A DNA stretch of 49,286 nucleotides from Mycobacterium simiae (GTDB lineage Bacteria > Actinomycetota > Actinomycetes > Mycobacteriales > Mycobacteriaceae). The position numbers were made by a program, and so were the translations under genes. Positions 16,930 through 25,952 of the stretch are shown here, in pieces (within the stretch, counting starts at the first letter, position 1; every line of letters begins with the position of its first letter). A model generated the notes under the pieces. The model was given only the letters and a program-made list of their open reading frames with translations, did no database searches and had not been told where the DNA came from. The stretch lies in contig NZ_VTZN01000014.1 of the NCBI RefSeq assembly GCF_008370645.1, forward strand, positions 1 to 49,286, written 5' to 3'.

Positions 16930-19176
16930 TCAGTCCGCCTTGATGAAACCGTTGGCTTGCGCGGCCTCCTCGCTGGCGAACCAAATTTCGGCAAGCGTGT
17001 CGTAGTACAGCGCGCTGCTCGGCGTGTAATACAAGCCGAAGCGCGCACTGGCCTTGATCGGATATCCCTGCGGGGCCTGGTACGGGTCGTGGTCTAGGGG
17101 CAGGTGGATCGTTGGTCGCACAGCCCGGCCGGGGCCGGCTGCGGGCGCGTGAGCCGCGTCCGTGGCGTCCAGCGAGACCGGAGCTTGGTCGTACTCTTCG
17201 GGCTCCGCCGCGGCGTGCCGACCCGCTCTGCCGCGGGGAGCCACTGCCTCCGGGACGGCTTCCGGACCGGCTTCTGGAAAAGCACGGCCAGCATCGCGAG
17301 CGGTAACGTGCGGCGCGACAATGTCCGGGAACGCAGCATCGGACACTGCGGTTTCCGCGATGTCTGTCTCTGCAGTCACTGCCTCCGGAACCGCAGTTTC
17401 CGGCACATAGCTTTCTGGAACACCGAAGGTTTCTGTCGCCACGGTTTCCGGGACGACGGGCTCCGGAACCGCTGCCTCCTCGAGGTCGGCCGGCAACACG
17501 ACGGGCGTTGGCGCGGTGTCCACCGCGTCGGGGTCCACCTCTTCAAATTCAAACTCAAAGCCCTCGTCGGAACTGGGCGGCACATCGCTGCCGTATCCCC
17601 TGCTACCACGGGCATACTGCGCCGCGCCAGCACCGCCCCCGGCGTTGGGCCAGCCGAGACGTTGGGCGAACCCGGCATCGGGCGCCAGACGATCCGGCTG
17701 GTCGTCAAGTGGGAAGCGTTCAGAGCCGAAATCGGTCTCGTCTTGTGGCCAGTGCCCACCTTCGGCCCCGTAGCCAGGCTCCATTTCGCGGTCAAGATCC
17801 TGCTCGTATGTCGTTGCGGTGCGGCCGGTGCGGCGCCGACGCACACCCAGCACCACCAGCACAAACATCACCATCAGCACCACCACCGGTACGGCGGCCA
17901 CCAGCCACCACCAATGCCAGGTGAACTTCTTGCCATGCGGCGGAGCCGCCGACGTGCTGGGCTGATTCTGTCCGGACACCTGCAAGCCGGATAGCAAGGG
18001 CGCCAAGTTCGCCGGATCGGTGCTGAAGGTGTTACTCGCGCGGTTCCAGGAGATCTTGCCTCCGGTGAACTTCTGGGACACCACATCCCCGTCGACAGTT
18101 TGGTCGGCGACCGGCGCACCGAGCTTGCCGGTGGCTCCCTTGAGCTTGTCCCAGGCGGCCTTCATGGCTCCGCGCACAACAAAGGCGCCGTGGTCGGACG
18201 TCCAGAAGATCACCGGCTTGTCAGCTGCCGAGAAGGTCGCGATCCGGCTGGTGGGCCCCAATCCGCCATCGGACTCGTTGGCGACCGGGAAACCGAGATC
18301 GCTGCTGACCGGCCCACCCAGCGACTCATATTTCGCCAGGATTTCGCCCTCGACGGCATTCGCGCCGGTTGCCGGGCTGAAGAAGATCTTGCCGCCGACG
18401 CAGTCCTGGGCGATACCGTCACCGCCAATCGGGTATTGCGCCCCCTTCTTGGCGCCCAGCGGGCCGGCGGCGCCGCCGGCAGCACGCCAGGCCATGTTGA
18501 TGGCCGCGGTGGGGTCGATCGCCACCTGCAAGCCCTTCAACTGATCAGCCAGCACCGCCGGGTTGGTCGCGAACTCCTTGGTTTTCCGATTCCAAGAAAT
18601 CTCGCCGCCAGTGAACTTCTGCGACGTCACCTCGCCGTCGTATGTTTCATCTCCCACCGGCGCGCCCAGGACGCCCCCAGAGCTGCCGAGCTTGTCCCAC
18701 GCGGCGTTCATCGCGCCGCGTACGACGAACGCGCCGTGGTCGGGCGTCCAGAAAATGACGGGACTGTCGCTGGCGGCAAACGTACTTACCCGACTGTCCG
18801 GGCCGGCGAGGCCCGGGACTTCATTGATGGCCGGAAAACCCAGATCACTGTCGGCGGGGCCGCCCAGTGCCTCGTACTTGGCCAGAATCGGGCCATACAA
18901 GTACTTGGCGCCGGTATCGGTGGTGTAGAACATCTTGCCACCGTCGAAGTCCAGGGCGAACCCATCGCCGACGGGGTAGACGTCACCCTTCCTGGCGCCC
19001 AGCGTCGACGTGTCGCCACCAGCCTTCTCCCACGCGGCCATCATGGCGGCCTCGGCATCACCTATGGGGGATGCCGCCGCAGTGGGCGCCAGCAGTACCA
19101 CGGCCACTGCCGTAGCCGCCAAGCTCAGCAACGCCCGCCCAACCAGCCTGCTCAATTGACCTCTCTGCCCGTTCAC
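16930..19176 (-). CDS. LGFP-repeat membrane protein with C-terminal sunset-like motif (Rv2721c-like)
   Basis: A 748-residue single-pass protein. An N-terminal signal sequence (LVGRALLSLAATAVAVVLLAPTAAA) is followed by two similar halves of about 190 residues. Each half has LGFP-type units (SDLGFP, LGAPVGDETYDG, LGAKKGAQYP, LGAPVADQTVDG) with recurring KFTGG-ISWNR and PDHGAFVVRGAM blocks. LGFP repeats are thought to bind the cell wall. One membrane helix lies at about residues 417-443, then a long acidic tail with repeated VPE/ETAVPE motifs. The last 45 residues (ASARFGLYYTPSSALYYDTLAEIWFASEEAAQANGF) resemble the sunset motif. The GTG at 19176 follows GGGAGG; the frame extends to 19230. The wall-facing location is inference. 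Confidence 0.85.
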   Translation of the reverse strand: MNGQRGQLSRLVGRALLSLAATAVAVVLLAPTAAASPIGDAEAAMMAAWEKAGGDTSTLGARKGDVYPVGDGFALDFDGGKMFYTTDTGAKYLYGPILAKYEALGGPADSDLGFPAINEVPGLAGPDSRVSTFAASDSPVIFWTPDHGAFVVRGAMNAAWDKLGSSGGVLGAPVGDETYDGEVTSQKFTGGEISWNRKTKEFATNPAVLADQLKGLQVAIDPTAAINMAWRAAGGAAGPLGAKKGAQYPIGGDGIAQDCVGGKIFFSPATGANAVEGEILAKYESLGGPVSSDLGFPVANESDGGLGPTSRIATFSAADKPVIFWTSDHGAFVVRGAMKAAWDKLKGATGKLGAPVADQTVDGDVVSQKFTGGKISWNRASNTFSTDPANLAPLLSGLQVSGQNQPSTSAAPPHGKKFTWHWWWLVAAVPVVVLMVMFVLVVLGVRRRRTGRTATTYEQDLDREMEPGYGAEGGHWPQDETDFGSERFPLDDQPDRLAPDAGFAQRLGWPNAGGGAGAAQYARGSRGYGSDVPPSSDEGFEFEFEEVDPDAVDTAPTPVVLPADLEEAAVPEPVVPETVATETFGVPESYVPETAVPEAVTAETDIAETAVSDAAFPDIVAPHVTARDAGRAFPEAGPEAVPEAVAPRGRAGRHAAAEPEEYDQAPVSLDATDAAHAPAAGPGRAVRPTIHLPLDHDPYQAPQGYPIKASARFGLYYTPSSALYYDTLAEIWFASEEAAQANGFIKAD

Positions 19177-19466
19177 CAAGCCTCCCAGCCGCCGCCCTGC
19201 CCGGCCCCGCGAGCCGGTGGATCCTCCCACCCTGGGCCATCCCCAGCTACGATCCGCGTCGTTGCCGGGCTCGCATTACTTTGCTTTAGCGAACGCAAAA
19301 TGCGAAGTCAAATCATGAATATTACAAAAACGGATACGCAGCTGATTCCAAAATGATGCCGAGACGCACTCGTGTCGCAAGAAACTGCAGTGCGGCCAGC
19401 ATCCGGATTAGGCTACCGTGCCGAACAACTGAGCCCGACCGACCCGGGAGAGGAAACCCAGCTGAG

Positions 19467-20648
19467 ATGGGTGGTTCCGGACTTGACTGGATCCTCACGA
19501 TCGTCGTGATCGCGGCCCTGATGGTGTTCGATTACGTCTTCCACGTTCGACAGACCCATGTGCCGACGCTGCGGGAGTCGGCGCTCTCGTCGGCGCTCTA
19601 CATCGGGATTGCGGTCCTGTTCGGTGCTGGGGTAGTCATCTTCGGCAGTGCCAACATGGGCATCGAATACTTCGCGGGCTACCTGAGCAACGAGGCCCTA
19701 TCCGTCGACAACTTGTTCGTATTCCTGGTCATTGTCAGCAGCTTTGGGGTGCCACGGGTCGCTCAGCAGAAGGTGCTGCTGTTCGGCATCGCTTTCGCTC
19801 TGGTGGCGCGCACCGGCTTCATCCTCCTTGGGGCGGCGTTTATCGAAAACTTCAACTCGGCGTTCTACGTGTTCGGCTTGACCCTGCTGGTCCTGGCGGG
19901 CAACCTTGCCAAACCTGCAGACGCAGAACGCCGTAGCGCCGACAGCCTGGTCATCCGGCTGGCCAGCCGATTCTTGCGGACCTCCCAAAACTACGACGGC
20001 GACCGATTATTCATCACGGAGAACGGAAACCGGGTCATGACGCCGTTGGTGCTGGTTATGATCGCGGTCGGCGGCAGCGATGTGCTGTTCGCGTTCGATT
20101 CGGTACCCGCGGTGTTTGGTCTGACCCAAAACGTCTACCTGGTGTTCACCGCAACCGCATTCTCGTTGTTGGGCCTGCGCCAGTTGTACTTCCTCATTGA
20201 CAATCTGCTGGACCGGCTGATCTATTTGTCCTACGGGCTGGCGACGATTCTTGGTTTCATCGGTGTCAAATTGATGCTGGAAGCATTGCACGACAACAAC
20301 ATTCCCATTATCAACCATGGCCGGCCGGTACCGGTCGTGGAAATCAGCACTAAGGCGTCGTTGACGGTGATCGTCGTCGTCCTGTTGATCACCACTGCGG
20401 CATCGCTGTTTTGGGTGCGGGGGCGCAGGCAGAACGTCGTTGCCCGGGCACGGCGGCACGCGCTTGAGTATCTGGACCTGCACTACGAGACCGACCCCGC
20501 CGAACGCGAGAAGATTTTCGCCGCACTGCTAGCTGCCGAACGCGAGATCGACTCGCTCCCAACGAAACAGCGCACACAGATCAGTCAGGAAGAAGAGTTG
20601 GGTGCGCTGCTGCGCAGGGCCCACGATGCACACGAAGCGTACGGGTAA
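19467..20648 (+). CDS. TerC-family integral membrane protein
   Basis: A 393-residue TerC-family protein. Members are implicated in metal (manganese/tellurite) handling and in loading metals onto exported proteins. About nine membrane segments are visible, with the family motifs EYFAGYLSNEALSVDNLFVFLVI and, in the second half, GGSDVLFAFDSVPAVFGLTQ and FVF-like YLVFTATAFSLLGLRQLYFL. The paired Asn/Asp motifs (SVDNLF and DSVPA) are the conserved polar sites inside the membrane. The C-terminus is a soluble charged tail (LEYLDLHYETDPAEREKIFAALLAAEREI). The ATG at 19467 follows GGGAGAGGA; upstream codons from 19353 lack family sequence. No manganese riboswitch structure was recognisable upstream. 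Confidence 0.88.
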   Translation: MGGSGLDWILTIVVIAALMVFDYVFHVRQTHVPTLRESALSSALYIGIAVLFGAGVVIFGSANMGIEYFAGYLSNEALSVDNLFVFLVIVSSFGVPRVAQQKVLLFGIAFALVARTGFILLGAAFIENFNSAFYVFGLTLLVLAGNLAKPADAERRSADSLVIRLASRFLRTSQNYDGDRLFITENGNRVMTPLVLVMIAVGGSDVLFAFDSVPAVFGLTQNVYLVFTATAFSLLGLRQLYFLIDNLLDRLIYLSYGLATILGFIGVKLMLEALHDNNIPIINHGRPVPVVEISTKASLTVIVVVLLITTAASLFWVRGRRQNVVARARRHALEYLDLHYETDPAEREKIFAALLAAEREIDSLPTKQRTQISQEEELGALLRRAHDAHEAYG

Positions 20649-20661
20649 ACGGTCCCGCCGG

Positions 20662-21822
20662 CTAGACGCCCAAACTGCGGCCGACGATCTCCTTCATGAT
20701 TTCTGTCGTGCCGCCATAGATGGTCTGCACCCGCGCATCGAGATAAGCGCGAGCCACCGAGTATTCGCGCATGTAGCCGTAGCCACCGTGCAGCTGCAAG
20801 CAGCGGTCGACCAGGTGTACCTGTTTCTCGGTGGAATACCACTTGGCCATAGCCGCCTGTTCGGCCGTCAACTTGCCCTCCAGGTGCAGCGCAATGAACT
20901 CGTCGACCATGATCCGCACCACGGTGGCCTCGGTGGCCAGCTCGGCCAGCACGAACCGGCTGTTCTGGAAGCTGCCGATCGGCTTGCCAAATGCCTTACG
21001 CTCTCTGGTGTATTCCAACGTGTCTGCCAGCACGCTCTCCATAGCCGCGGCAGCCATGACGGCGATCGAGATTCGTTCCTGCGGCAGGTTCTGCATCAGG
21101 TAGATGAATCCCATGCCCTCCTGCCCGAGCAGGTTTTCGACGGGAACCCGCACGTCGGTGAATGACAATTCGGCGGTGTCTTGGGCGTCCAGCCCGATCT
21201 TGTCCAGATGGCGGCCGCGTTCGAAACCTTCCATGCCGCGCTCGACGACGAGCAGCGAAAACCCTTGGGCGCCTTTGTCCGGATCGGTTTGAGCCACCAC
21301 GATCACCAGGTCGGAGTTGATCCCGTTGGTGATGAACGTCTTCGAACCATTCAGTACATAGTGATCATCGTGTTTGACTGCACGGGTCTTGATGCCCTGC
21401 AAGTCACTGCCGGTTCCCGGCTCGGTCATCGCGATTGCCGTGATCAGCTCACCGGTGCAGAACTTGGGTAACCAGCGCTGCTTCTGCTCGTCGGTGGCCA
21501 GTGCCATCAGGTAGGGCGCCACGATGTCGTTGTGCAGGCCGAAGCCGATGCCGTTGTAGCGACCGGCGGTGGTTTCCTCGGTAACGATGGTGTTGTACCG
21601 GAAGTCGGGATTACCGCCGCCGCCGTACTCTTCAGGCACTGCCATGCCGAGGAACCCCTGCTTGCCGGCCTCCAGCCATACCCCGCGGTCGACGATCTTT
21701 GCTCTTTCCCATTCCTCGTGGCATGGCGCTACGTGACGGTCGAGGAAGGCCCGGTAGGACTCGCGAAACAACTCATGCTCGGGTTCGAACAGAGTGCGCT
21801 GATACTTGATGGCACTGCCCAT
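20662..21822 (-). CDS. fadE20: Acyl-CoA dehydrogenase FadE20
   Basis: FAD-dependent enzyme oxidising acyl-CoA to enoyl-CoA; 386 residues. Visible family elements are the substrate/FAD segment ITAIAMTEPGTGSDLQGIKTRA, the middle beta-domain FITNGINSDLVIVVAQTD, the FAD-binding YTRERKAFGKPIGSFQNSRF and the C-terminal signature QLHGGYGYMREYSVARAYLDARVQTIYGGTTEIMKEIVGRSLG. The Glu in the last block is a candidate for the catalytic base, but I cannot assign it firmly. The ATG at 21822 gives MGSAIKYQRTLFEPEHEL; the longer frame to 21867 would run into the operator palindrome. A perfect 7-bp-arm palindrome 40 bp upstream suggests control by a TetR-type repressor. Confidence 0.94.
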   Translation of the reverse strand: MGSAIKYQRTLFEPEHELFRESYRAFLDRHVAPCHEEWERAKIVDRGVWLEAGKQGFLGMAVPEEYGGGGNPDFRYNTIVTEETTAGRYNGIGFGLHNDIVAPYLMALATDEQKQRWLPKFCTGELITAIAMTEPGTGSDLQGIKTRAVKHDDHYVLNGSKTFITNGINSDLVIVVAQTDPDKGAQGFSLLVVERGMEGFERGRHLDKIGLDAQDTAELSFTDVRVPVENLLGQEGMGFIYLMQNLPQERISIAVMAAAAMESVLADTLEYTRERKAFGKPIGSFQNSRFVLAELATEATVVRIMVDEFIALHLEGKLTAEQAAMAKWYSTEKQVHLVDRCLQLHGGYGYMREYSVARAYLDARVQTIYGGTTEIMKEIVGRSLGV

Positions 21823-21862
21823 GGCTAACCTCCGGCGAAGAGAACTCTGCTGCCCAACATAT

Positions 21863-21880
21863 ACCAACCAGACGGTTGGT
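21863..21880 (-). promoter_or_regulatory. Palindromic operator upstream of fadE20
   Basis: ACCAACCAGACGGTTGGT is a perfect inverted repeat with 7-bp arms and a 4-bp centre, 40 bp before the fadE20 start and 19 bp after the hflX stop. Size and symmetry fit TetR-family operators that often control acyl-CoA dehydrogenase genes in actinobacteria. The regulator is not encoded next to it. Confidence 0.65.
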
Positions 21881-21899
21881 CGGCAGCGTTAGCCCGGCG

Positions 21900-23348
21900 T
21901 TAGGCCTGCACCCTGGATGCGGCCGCAGAAAACGCCCGTAGGCTAGCCGCCAAGGCTTCGGGCACCCGCGCCTTGATCCGAGTGCCTTCCGGCTGATGCT
22001 CGGCCTCCTGCACTCGTCCGTCCGCGTGAACGCGGGCCACCAGATCGCCCCGGTGGTACGGGATCAATACATCCACGGCGGTATCAGCGGGAACGGCGAG
22101 CTCGGCCATCCGCTGCCGCAGCGCATCGATACCGTCTCCAATGCGGGCCGAGACGAATACCGCGCCGGGCAGCGCGTGACGCAATTTGGCTAACGCCAGA
22201 TCGCTGGCAGCGTCGACCTTGTTCACCACCAGCAGCTCCGGCGGCGAATCTCCGTCGGTGGCCCCGTAGCCAGCGATCACGTCAGCGATCACCTGACGAA
22301 CCGCGTTGATCTGGGCCAGTGGGTTCGGGTCAGCACCGTCGACGACGTGCACCAACAGATCGGCGTCCACCACCTCTTCCAGCGTGGAGCGAAACGCCTC
22401 GATCAGCTGGGTGGGCAGGTGGCGCACGAAACCGACGGTGTCTGTTAGCACGAATGGCCGACCATCATCGAACTCCGCGCGCCGGGTGGTGGGTTCTAGC
22501 GTGGCAAACAACGCGTCCTGCACCAGCACCCCGGCCCCGGTCAGCGCATTGAGCAGGCTGGACTTGCCGGCGTTGGTGTAGCCGACGATCGCGATCGCCG
22601 GCAGATCGCTGTGCAACCGGCGGCTGCGCTGGGTATCACGAACCTGTTTCATCTCTCGAATATCGCGTCGCAGCTTGGCCATCCGCTCGCGAATACGCCG
22701 CCGATCAGTCTCGATTTTGGTCTCCCCAGGGCCGCGCAGTCCCACGCCACCGCCGCTACCGCCGGCGCGGCCACCGGCCTGCCGCGACATCGATTCACCC
22801 CAGCCGCGTAGCCGCGGGAGCATGTACTCCATCTGGGCCAGCGACACCTGCGCCTTGCCTTCCCGGCTGGTGGCGTGTTGGGCGAAGATGTCGAGGATCA
22901 GCGCGGTGCGGTCAATGACCTTGACCTTGACGGCCTTCTCCAACGCGGTCAGCTGGGCTGGGGAAAGCTCCCCGTCACAGATGACAGTGTCGGCACCGGT
23001 CGCCAGCACCACCTCGCGGAGCTCGGCGGCCTTGCCGGACCCGATATAGGTTGACGGGTCAGGTTTGTCGCGGCGCTGGATGAGACCTTCCAGGACCTGC
23101 GAGCCGGCGGTTTCTGCTAGCGCCGCCAGCTCGGCCAGGCTGGCCTGGTTGTCGGCGGCGCTGCCGTCGGTCCACACGCCCACCAACACCACGCGCTCCA
23201 GGCGCAGCTGGCGATACTCGACCTCGGTGATGTCGGCCAGCTCGGTCGACAGGCCCGCGACCCGGCGCAGCGCCGATCGGTCTTCGAGCGCAAGTTCGCC
23301 GGCGCTGGGCCCTAAGGGGTCTTGGTGTGGGAATTCGGGATGTTTCAT
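21900..23348 (-). CDS. hflX: Ribosome-associated GTPase HflX
   Basis: A 482-residue HflX-family GTPase that splits or rescues stalled ribosomes and in mycobacteria is linked to hypoxia and antibiotic tolerance. The N-terminal HflX domain has ERVVLVGVWTDG, DPSTYIGSGKAAEL and VICDGELSPAQLTALEK. A Gly-rich linker (GGRAGGSGGGVGLRGPGETKIETDRRRIRERM) precedes the G domain with Walker A GYTNAGKSSLLN, switch LFATLEPTTRR, DTVGFVRHLP and VNKVD. The ATG at 23348 (MKHPEFPHQDPLG) is preferred over a TTG two codons upstream. It follows dapF by 46 bp and probably shares the operon of miaA and dapF. Confidence 0.95.
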   Translation of the reverse strand: MKHPEFPHQDPLGPSAGELALEDRSALRRVAGLSTELADITEVEYRQLRLERVVLVGVWTDGSAADNQASLAELAALAETAGSQVLEGLIQRRDKPDPSTYIGSGKAAELREVVLATGADTVICDGELSPAQLTALEKAVKVKVIDRTALILDIFAQHATSREGKAQVSLAQMEYMLPRLRGWGESMSRQAGGRAGGSGGGVGLRGPGETKIETDRRRIRERMAKLRRDIREMKQVRDTQRSRRLHSDLPAIAIVGYTNAGKSSLLNALTGAGVLVQDALFATLEPTTRRAEFDDGRPFVLTDTVGFVRHLPTQLIEAFRSTLEEVVDADLLVHVVDGADPNPLAQINAVRQVIADVIAGYGATDGDSPPELLVVNKVDAASDLALAKLRHALPGAVFVSARIGDGIDALRQRMAELAVPADTAVDVLIPYHRGDLVARVHADGRVQEAEHQPEGTRIKARVPEALAASLRAFSAAASRVQA

Positions 23349-23394
23349 AGGCAATTAGCAATAGTGCACGTTGAATCGGTGACGTGCACCTGAA

Positions 23395-24267
23395 TTAACG
23401 CTGCTGGGCATGCCACCATTCCCCACTAACGTCACCGGTTGCCACGAGCACCGACGGGCCGCGCAAGAAGCTGGTGGCATGGGTGATCGTCACTATGACG
23501 TCACCGCCGGCCACGCGCACGGTGAGCGTGCCCGTTGTTGCTCCCGTCCCCGCCAACGCAGCGACTGCGGCAGCCACGGTGCCGGTGCCGCACGAACGCG
23601 TTTCACCCACGCCGCGTTCATGAACACGCATACAGATCACCCCACCGGCTGGCGCGGTCAGCACCTCGACATTGACGCCGCCGGGAAACTGCGCGTGGTC
23701 GAACTGCACTGGGGCAGCAACGTCCAGTGCCGCAAGACCCGCTGCGGTCAAGTGCGGGTCAAGGCATGCCAGGTGCGGGTTGCCCACGTCGACAGCGAGC
23801 CCGCTGAATCGCCTGCCCCCCACCACAGCTTTCCCTTCCCCCAGCCGGTTGGCCTTGCCCATATCGACGGTGACGTCGGCGTTGGTTTGGTCTGCATGGT
23901 GCACGGTCACCGGTCGCGGGCCGGCCAGCGAACCGACGACAAACTCCTCGCGGTGTTCCAACCCACTGGCACGCAGGTAGTGGGCGAACACCCGTACACC
24001 ATTGCCGCACATCTGCGCAGTCGACCCGTCGGCGTTGCGGTAGTCCATGTACCAGTCGGCGGCGCCGACACCGGCAGGCAATCGGTCCAGCACACCGGCC
24101 GCCATCGCGGCGTCGGCTGTGGTGACCCGCAGCAGCCCGTCGGCGCCCAAACCACGGCGGCGATCGCACAATGCGGCCACTTGGGCAGCTGAAAGCACTA
24201 CCCGGGCTTCGATGTCGGGCAGCAACACGAAATCGTTCTGGGTGCCGTGGCCCTTGGCGAAGATCAC
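23395..24267 (-). CDS. dapF: Diaminopimelate epimerase DapF
   Basis: Converts LL- to meso-diaminopimelate for lysine and peptidoglycan synthesis; 290 residues. Both catalytic cysteines are present in their motifs, [14 protein letters not shown] and [13 protein letters not shown]. Other conserved blocks are [14 protein letters not shown] at the N-terminus, YRNADGS, and [12 protein letters not shown]. The first ATG at 24267 is used. It is 4 bp downstream of the miaA stop, consistent with cotranscription. Together with dapA elsewhere in this window it represents two steps of the lysine/DAP pathway. Confidence 0.96.
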   Translation of the reverse strand: MIFAKGHGTQNDFVLLPDIEARVVLSAAQVAALCDRRRGLGADGLLRVTTADAAMAAGVLDRLPAGVGAADWYMDYRNADGSTAQMCGNGVRVFAHYLRASGLEHREEFVVGSLAGPRPVTVHHADQTNADVTVDMGKANRLGEGKAVVGGRRFSGLAVDVGNPHLACLDPHLTAAGLAALDVAAPVQFDHAQFPGGVNVEVLTAPAGGVICMRVHERGVGETRSCGTGTVAAAVAALAGTGATTGTLTVRVAGGDVIVTITHATSFLRGPSVLVATGDVSGEWWHAQQR

Positions 24268-24271
24268 CAGA

Positions 24272-25213
24272 TCAGGTTACGTCTCGCCACACCCGCACGG
24301 CGGCCTCGGTGGTGCCGGCAGTTGCGGCGGCATCCAGCCAGTGCACGCGGTGGTCGCGACGGAACCAGGATCGCTGCCGTCGCACATAGCGGCGAGTGCC
24401 CAGGTAAGTCTGCTGGCGCGCGTCTCGCACTAAGGCGGAGGTGCCGCCGGCATCCAAAGCCCCGATCACCTGGGCGTATCCCAGCGCGCGCGAGGCGGTG
24501 ACCCCGTCCCGCAGGCCCTCGCCGAGCAACGCGCGCACTTCCTCAACCAGCCCCTGGTCGAACATGGCGTCGGTCCGACGAGCCAGTCTCTCATCGAGAA
24601 TCGCGGTGTCACAATCTAACCCGACGATGGCGGTATCCCATCGAGGCGTGCCGATGCGCGGCGCGGACGCGGCGAACGGCTGCCCGCTGAGCTCGACCAC
24701 CTCAAGGGCACGGACCGTGCGCCGGCCATCGGTGGACAAGATCACGGCGGCTGCGGCCGGGTCACGGCGAGCCAGCTCGGCGTGCAGCTCCTCCGCCCCG
24801 ACCTCGGCAAGACGCTGTTCCCAGCTGGCGCGCACTACTGGATCGGTTGCTGGAAATGACCAGTCATCGAGCAGCGACTGAACATAGAGCATGGAACCGC
24901 CGACCACGATGGGCAACGCTGCGCGGGCCAAGATCGCCTCGATGTCGGCGGCCGCGGCTTGCTGGTAGCGGGCGACCGTCGCCGTTTGAGTCACGTCGAG
25001 GACGTCGAGCTGATGATGCGGGATTCCGCAGCGCTCGGCGACAGACAGTTTCGCGGTTCCGATGTCCATGCCCCGGTATAGCTGCATCGCGTCGGCGTTG
25101 ACGATTTCTACATCTACCTCACTGGCGAGCCGCTCAGCGACGTCGAGCGCCAGTTGCGATTTGCCGGTTCCCGTCGGACCGATAATCGTCAGCGGTCGCA
25201 CGGCTGCCCTCAC
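24272..25213 (-). CDS. miaA: tRNA dimethylallyltransferase MiaA
   Basis: Adds the isopentenyl group to A37 of tRNAs reading UNN codons; 313 residues. The P-loop [18 protein letters not shown] lies at the N-terminus, followed by [53 protein letters not shown] and the C-terminal [14 protein letters not shown] and [21 protein letters not shown]. The GTG at 25213 forms a GTGA overlap with the stop of the upstream gene, typical of translational coupling; another GTG at 25201 (VRPLTIIGP) is also possible. It works before MiaB, also in this window, in making ms2i6A. Confidence 0.94.
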   Translation of the reverse strand: MRAAVRPLTIIGPTGTGKSQLALDVAERLASEVDVEIVNADAMQLYRGMDIGTAKLSVAERCGIPHHQLDVLDVTQTATVARYQQAAAADIEAILARAALPIVVGGSMLYVQSLLDDWSFPATDPVVRASWEQRLAEVGAEELHAELARRDPAAAAVILSTDGRRTVRALEVVELSGQPFAASAPRIGTPRWDTAIVGLDCDTAILDERLARRTDAMFDQGLVEEVRALLGEGLRDGVTASRALGYAQVIGALDAGGTSALVRDARQQTYLGTRRYVRRQRSWFRRDHRVHWLDAAATAGTTEAAVRVWRDVT

Positions 25214-25902
25214 AGCTGCCAAACCCCGACGAAGTACCCGACTCCATAGGGCGCCCCCCGATAAAGCTCCTTGGCCATTCGCGGCCCGGCTCGGCTGAGC
25301 CCGGCCAACACCTGAAACGCGACCCGCCCGCGAACCGAACTGGGCAACTGGGCGAGGGCCGGTACATCGCCAGTGGCCAGCGCGTCGTAGAGGGCCAACT
25401 GCGCGCCGGCGCCGCTGGGGTCGAAACCGCCTGGGGCCCTGGGAGTCAGGGTGTTGACACCGTCGGCGACGACCAGCACGCCGATCGGATCAGACACCGC
25501 GTCGACCTCGGCACGCAGCCCGCGACCACGCCGCACCGCGGCGTCGGCATCGTGGTCGGCGGCGTAAACGCGCACCTGGGCAGTAGCCGCCGACTTTGCT
25601 TGGCCCCGTATCCAGGCCGCCATCAGCGCACACAGGGGCAGCACGGCCGGCAGCGGCGGCCCATCGCCGCGCTCCGAGAGTCGTACCCGCAGGTCAACGC
25701 CGAAGCCCGCGAAAGTACCAACCGCATCGGAGTCGACTACCTCGTCGGCGCGGCCCGCTCCGACAGCCACCCAGCGCGGCGGCAGTACGGCAGCCGCCGC
25801 CATCACCGCCGCTGTCAGGTCGGCCACCTCGGCGGCAGCCGCTCCGGCGAGTTCGGGAACGAGCACCGGTGCGGACGGAACGATCGCGATCGCGCTTAAC
25901 AC
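25210..25902 (-). CDS. Class III extradiol dioxygenase-like protein (Rv2728c-like)
   Basis: A 230-residue Ala-rich protein that resembles the LigB/class III extradiol dioxygenase fold by its N-terminal [17 protein letters not shown] and the later [19 protein letters not shown]. The usual iron-ligand His pair is not evident, so enzymatic activity is doubtful. The GTG at 25902 is the first start of the frame. The last four bases overlap the miaA start (GTGA), so it heads or belongs to the operon with miaA, dapF and hflX. That neighbourhood is conserved in M. tuberculosis but does not reveal a function. Confidence 0.75.
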   Translation of the reverse strand: MLSAIAIVPSAPVLVPELAGAAAAEVADLTAAVMAAAAVLPPRWVAVGAGRADEVVDSDAVGTFAGFGVDLRVRLSERGDGPPLPAVLPLCALMAAWIRGQAKSAATAQVRVYAADHDADAAVRRGRGLRAEVDAVSDPIGVLVVADGVNTLTPRAPGGFDPSGAGAQLALYDALATGDVPALAQLPSSVRGRVAFQVLAGLSRAGPRMAKELYRGAPYGVGYFVGVWQL

Positions 25903-25952
25903 GCCATCAAACTAACGTGTCAACGAGGCTGACCCGGCAGGATCGATCAGGC

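Noticed and set aside
18100..19356. Plus-strand frame of 418 codons antisense to the LGFP protein
   Set aside because: Shadow of a high-GC repetitive gene; its repeats mirror the LGFP repeats and it lacks a ribosome site.
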